Made by a program: the position numbers and the translations under genes. This document shows, piece after piece, positions 63,901 to 64,000 of a stretch of DNA of 64,000 nt (position 1 is the stretch's first letter; every line of letters begins with the position of its first letter). The notes under the pieces were generated by a model. That model had not been told where the DNA came from. It ran no database searches and saw only the letters and a program-made list of their open reading frames with translations. Origin of the DNA: Flaviramulus sp. (lineage in GTDB: Bacteria; Bacteroidota; Bacteroidia; Flavobacteriales; Flavobacteriaceae); assembly GCA_030731745.1 (NCBI GenBank), contig JANQTJ010000004.1, positions 1-64,000 on the forward strand. Direction: 5' to 3'.

Positions 63901-64000
63901 CCAACTCTTTTAATGCTTTTGTTGTAATGTTGGGATTTTGATTTTTTTTCAGATCATCAACAAACTTTAAAGATTTCGATAAAGCGAAATCCCTGTTTTT
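60965..64000 (-). CDS. TPR-CHAT domain membrane protein, N-terminus outside the window
   Basis: The frame stays open to base 64000, past the TTG at 63904 given in the track, so at least ~1010 residues are present and the start is missing. The first ~450 residues are TPR repeats (FNYNMGYYAAAMGDYPLSKK; TKAEAVFRKSLAGKYNDDFL). A CHAT caspase-like domain follows, with the catalytic His in IIHIGTHAES and Cys in LTACETGKPTYQAGEG, then a transmembrane helix (WWIIIVVFGITLICGLWFVV) and a basic tail ending KVSESIRKKF. CHAT domains are clan CD Cys proteases found in TPR-partnered signalling and defence proteins. The membrane placement and lack of defence neighbours leave the role open. Confidence 0.9.
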   Translation of the reverse strand, partial: KNRDFALSKSLKFVDDLKKNQNPNITTKALKELAWIYEESGKPNDAYNTLKEAIVYANQLKENSTAVIADFNYNMGYYAAAMGDYPLSKKHYFKSLELTERQTKKDYVFNQQINNALGGAMWREGKLDSSYFFFNQSLKALKNTKNEPINKYYRPSLVNMNLAVLSNMLGKNTEAISFSELAIKGFNQYINLEENEQQKNAAKKNQLVAIDNLGVFYNTIGQFNETEKIISYSYNQKKKMLEENNPDVIISKIILAQSKLNTQDLIGAAELLDHAIQTIQSSSLNQLYWHATALLTRGKIYEQNNQPEKASEYYTKAEAVFRKSLAGKYNDDFLLALNNMGLFYAKNGKKPKAVELAEETYKAVQQGDFKNTRQELTNITTIAEIYYQLNDYLKAKELSQKAINFKINSDYKTTQDSILIQFDKPRALYINASSKYHLTENKNGKLLLDLLKQIETAITILEQRKTIINTSDDIAKLMTDNFDLFNFAKQLRLNLYEKTKDKKYLNDLISIHESSIYNRIRSRLNLNDNIAFNNIPRKISERETALKNNISKSLNTSENIKSYFDANIKWRIFLDSLKLNYPKYYKMRYATIEEPLDNLQKNTPKGTTVVRYLFIEKDLYAFVINNNEKNLIKINAENLNENINKLGESPSDINSLSSLLFSLYKQLWLPIEKNIKGNKVVIIPDAELFNLSFETLITKKVNSFKDLANNCLLSKHIISYNYSLFLLDKNRKTINYNQDFIAFAPEFNDKMKNDYKIAITDSLVIDKMYLTLLPQPFSVDLAKEYSKLFSGTSFLNEKASKQLFTNEAKEHKIIHIGTHAESNNVSPELSRLIFAKNTSDEDNSLYTYEIYNQNLSSNLAILTACETGKPTYQAGEGMISLAHAFNYAGSESILTSLWKIDEQSSAKIIENFYTYIKRGLPKDEALQKAKLDYIATAQGRTIHPQYWAGLVLIGDTSPIKLTSFNNSFWWIIIVVFGITLICGLWFVVFQIKSKARYRERYKVSESIRKKF

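Noticed and set aside
1-64000. CRISPR array or rRNA operon
   Set aside because: No regularly spaced repeats and no rRNA-like sequence were seen in any part of the window.

Overview
The window is a stretch of low-GC chromosome from a Flavobacteriaceae-type member of the Bacteroidota. The evidence is the gliding-motility lipoprotein gene gldI, many lipoproteins with short Cys lipoboxes, a TonB receptor with a carboxypeptidase-regulatory N-terminal domain, and Bacteroidota promoters of the TAnnTTTG type directly upstream of several starts. The order YfgM-like / ribH / mutL / rhomboid / rhomboid / lepB / dapB / parB / parA also looks conserved for the family. Most of the window is ordinary core genome.

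Layout. 1-4.1 kb: the end of a PQQ-type beta-propeller protein, a small membrane ORF, and a TPR sensor kinase with its LuxR-type regulator. 4.2-7.2 kb: a crotonase-fold enzyme converging on an aromatic amino acid hydroxylase with a large C-terminal extension, then a decaying thermonuclease gene. 7.2-11.5 kb: a DUF4136 lipoprotein, a 54-residue Cys-rich DUF5522 protein absent from the ORF track, a small HEXXH protein overlapping a PLP enzyme, a glucosaminidase-LysM lipoprotein and hemL. 11.5-17.6 kb: a DUF4890-like protein, an uncharacterised outer-membrane/cytosolic pair, a YiaAB membrane protein and two tandem alpha/beta hydrolases. 17.7-23.5 kb: a metzincin-like lipoprotein protease, lysS, a structured intergenic element, a YqaE/Pmp3 peptide and lipB. 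23.6-33.9 kb: a BNR-propeller protein and a cell-envelope block (nrnA-like, gldI, cyclophilin-FKBP fusion, lgt, DUF192, M28 peptidase) with a further cyclophilin and a PhoD-like phosphatase.

33.9-49 kb: ndk, two cold-shock genes, dciA-like, recF, then YfgM-like, ribH, two small paralogous membrane proteins, mutL (nuclease motifs degenerate), two rhomboids, an EEP nuclease, and on the other strand DUF6122, WbqC, lepB, dapB, DUF5683, parB and parA. 49-54.2 kb: a udk-ftsB-methylmalonyl-CoA mutase operon with an unknown lipoprotein gene between the two mutase subunits. 54.2-58.1 kb: TonB receptor, PQQ-dependent sugar dehydrogenase and cytochrome c, probably one oxidation module.

58.2-61 kb is the clearest accessory region: tRNA-Pro(UGG), strong inverted repeats, a tyrosine recombinase with unusual active-site residues, a small winged-helix ORF, an IS630 transposase remnant and imperfect direct repeats. 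It abuts a large TPR-CHAT protease-like membrane protein that runs off the right edge. I see no CRISPR array and no rRNA. The most interesting points are the structured element at 22.05 kb, the degraded thermonuclease, the PQQ/TonB module, the tRNA-linked island scar with its odd integrase, and the TPR-CHAT protein.
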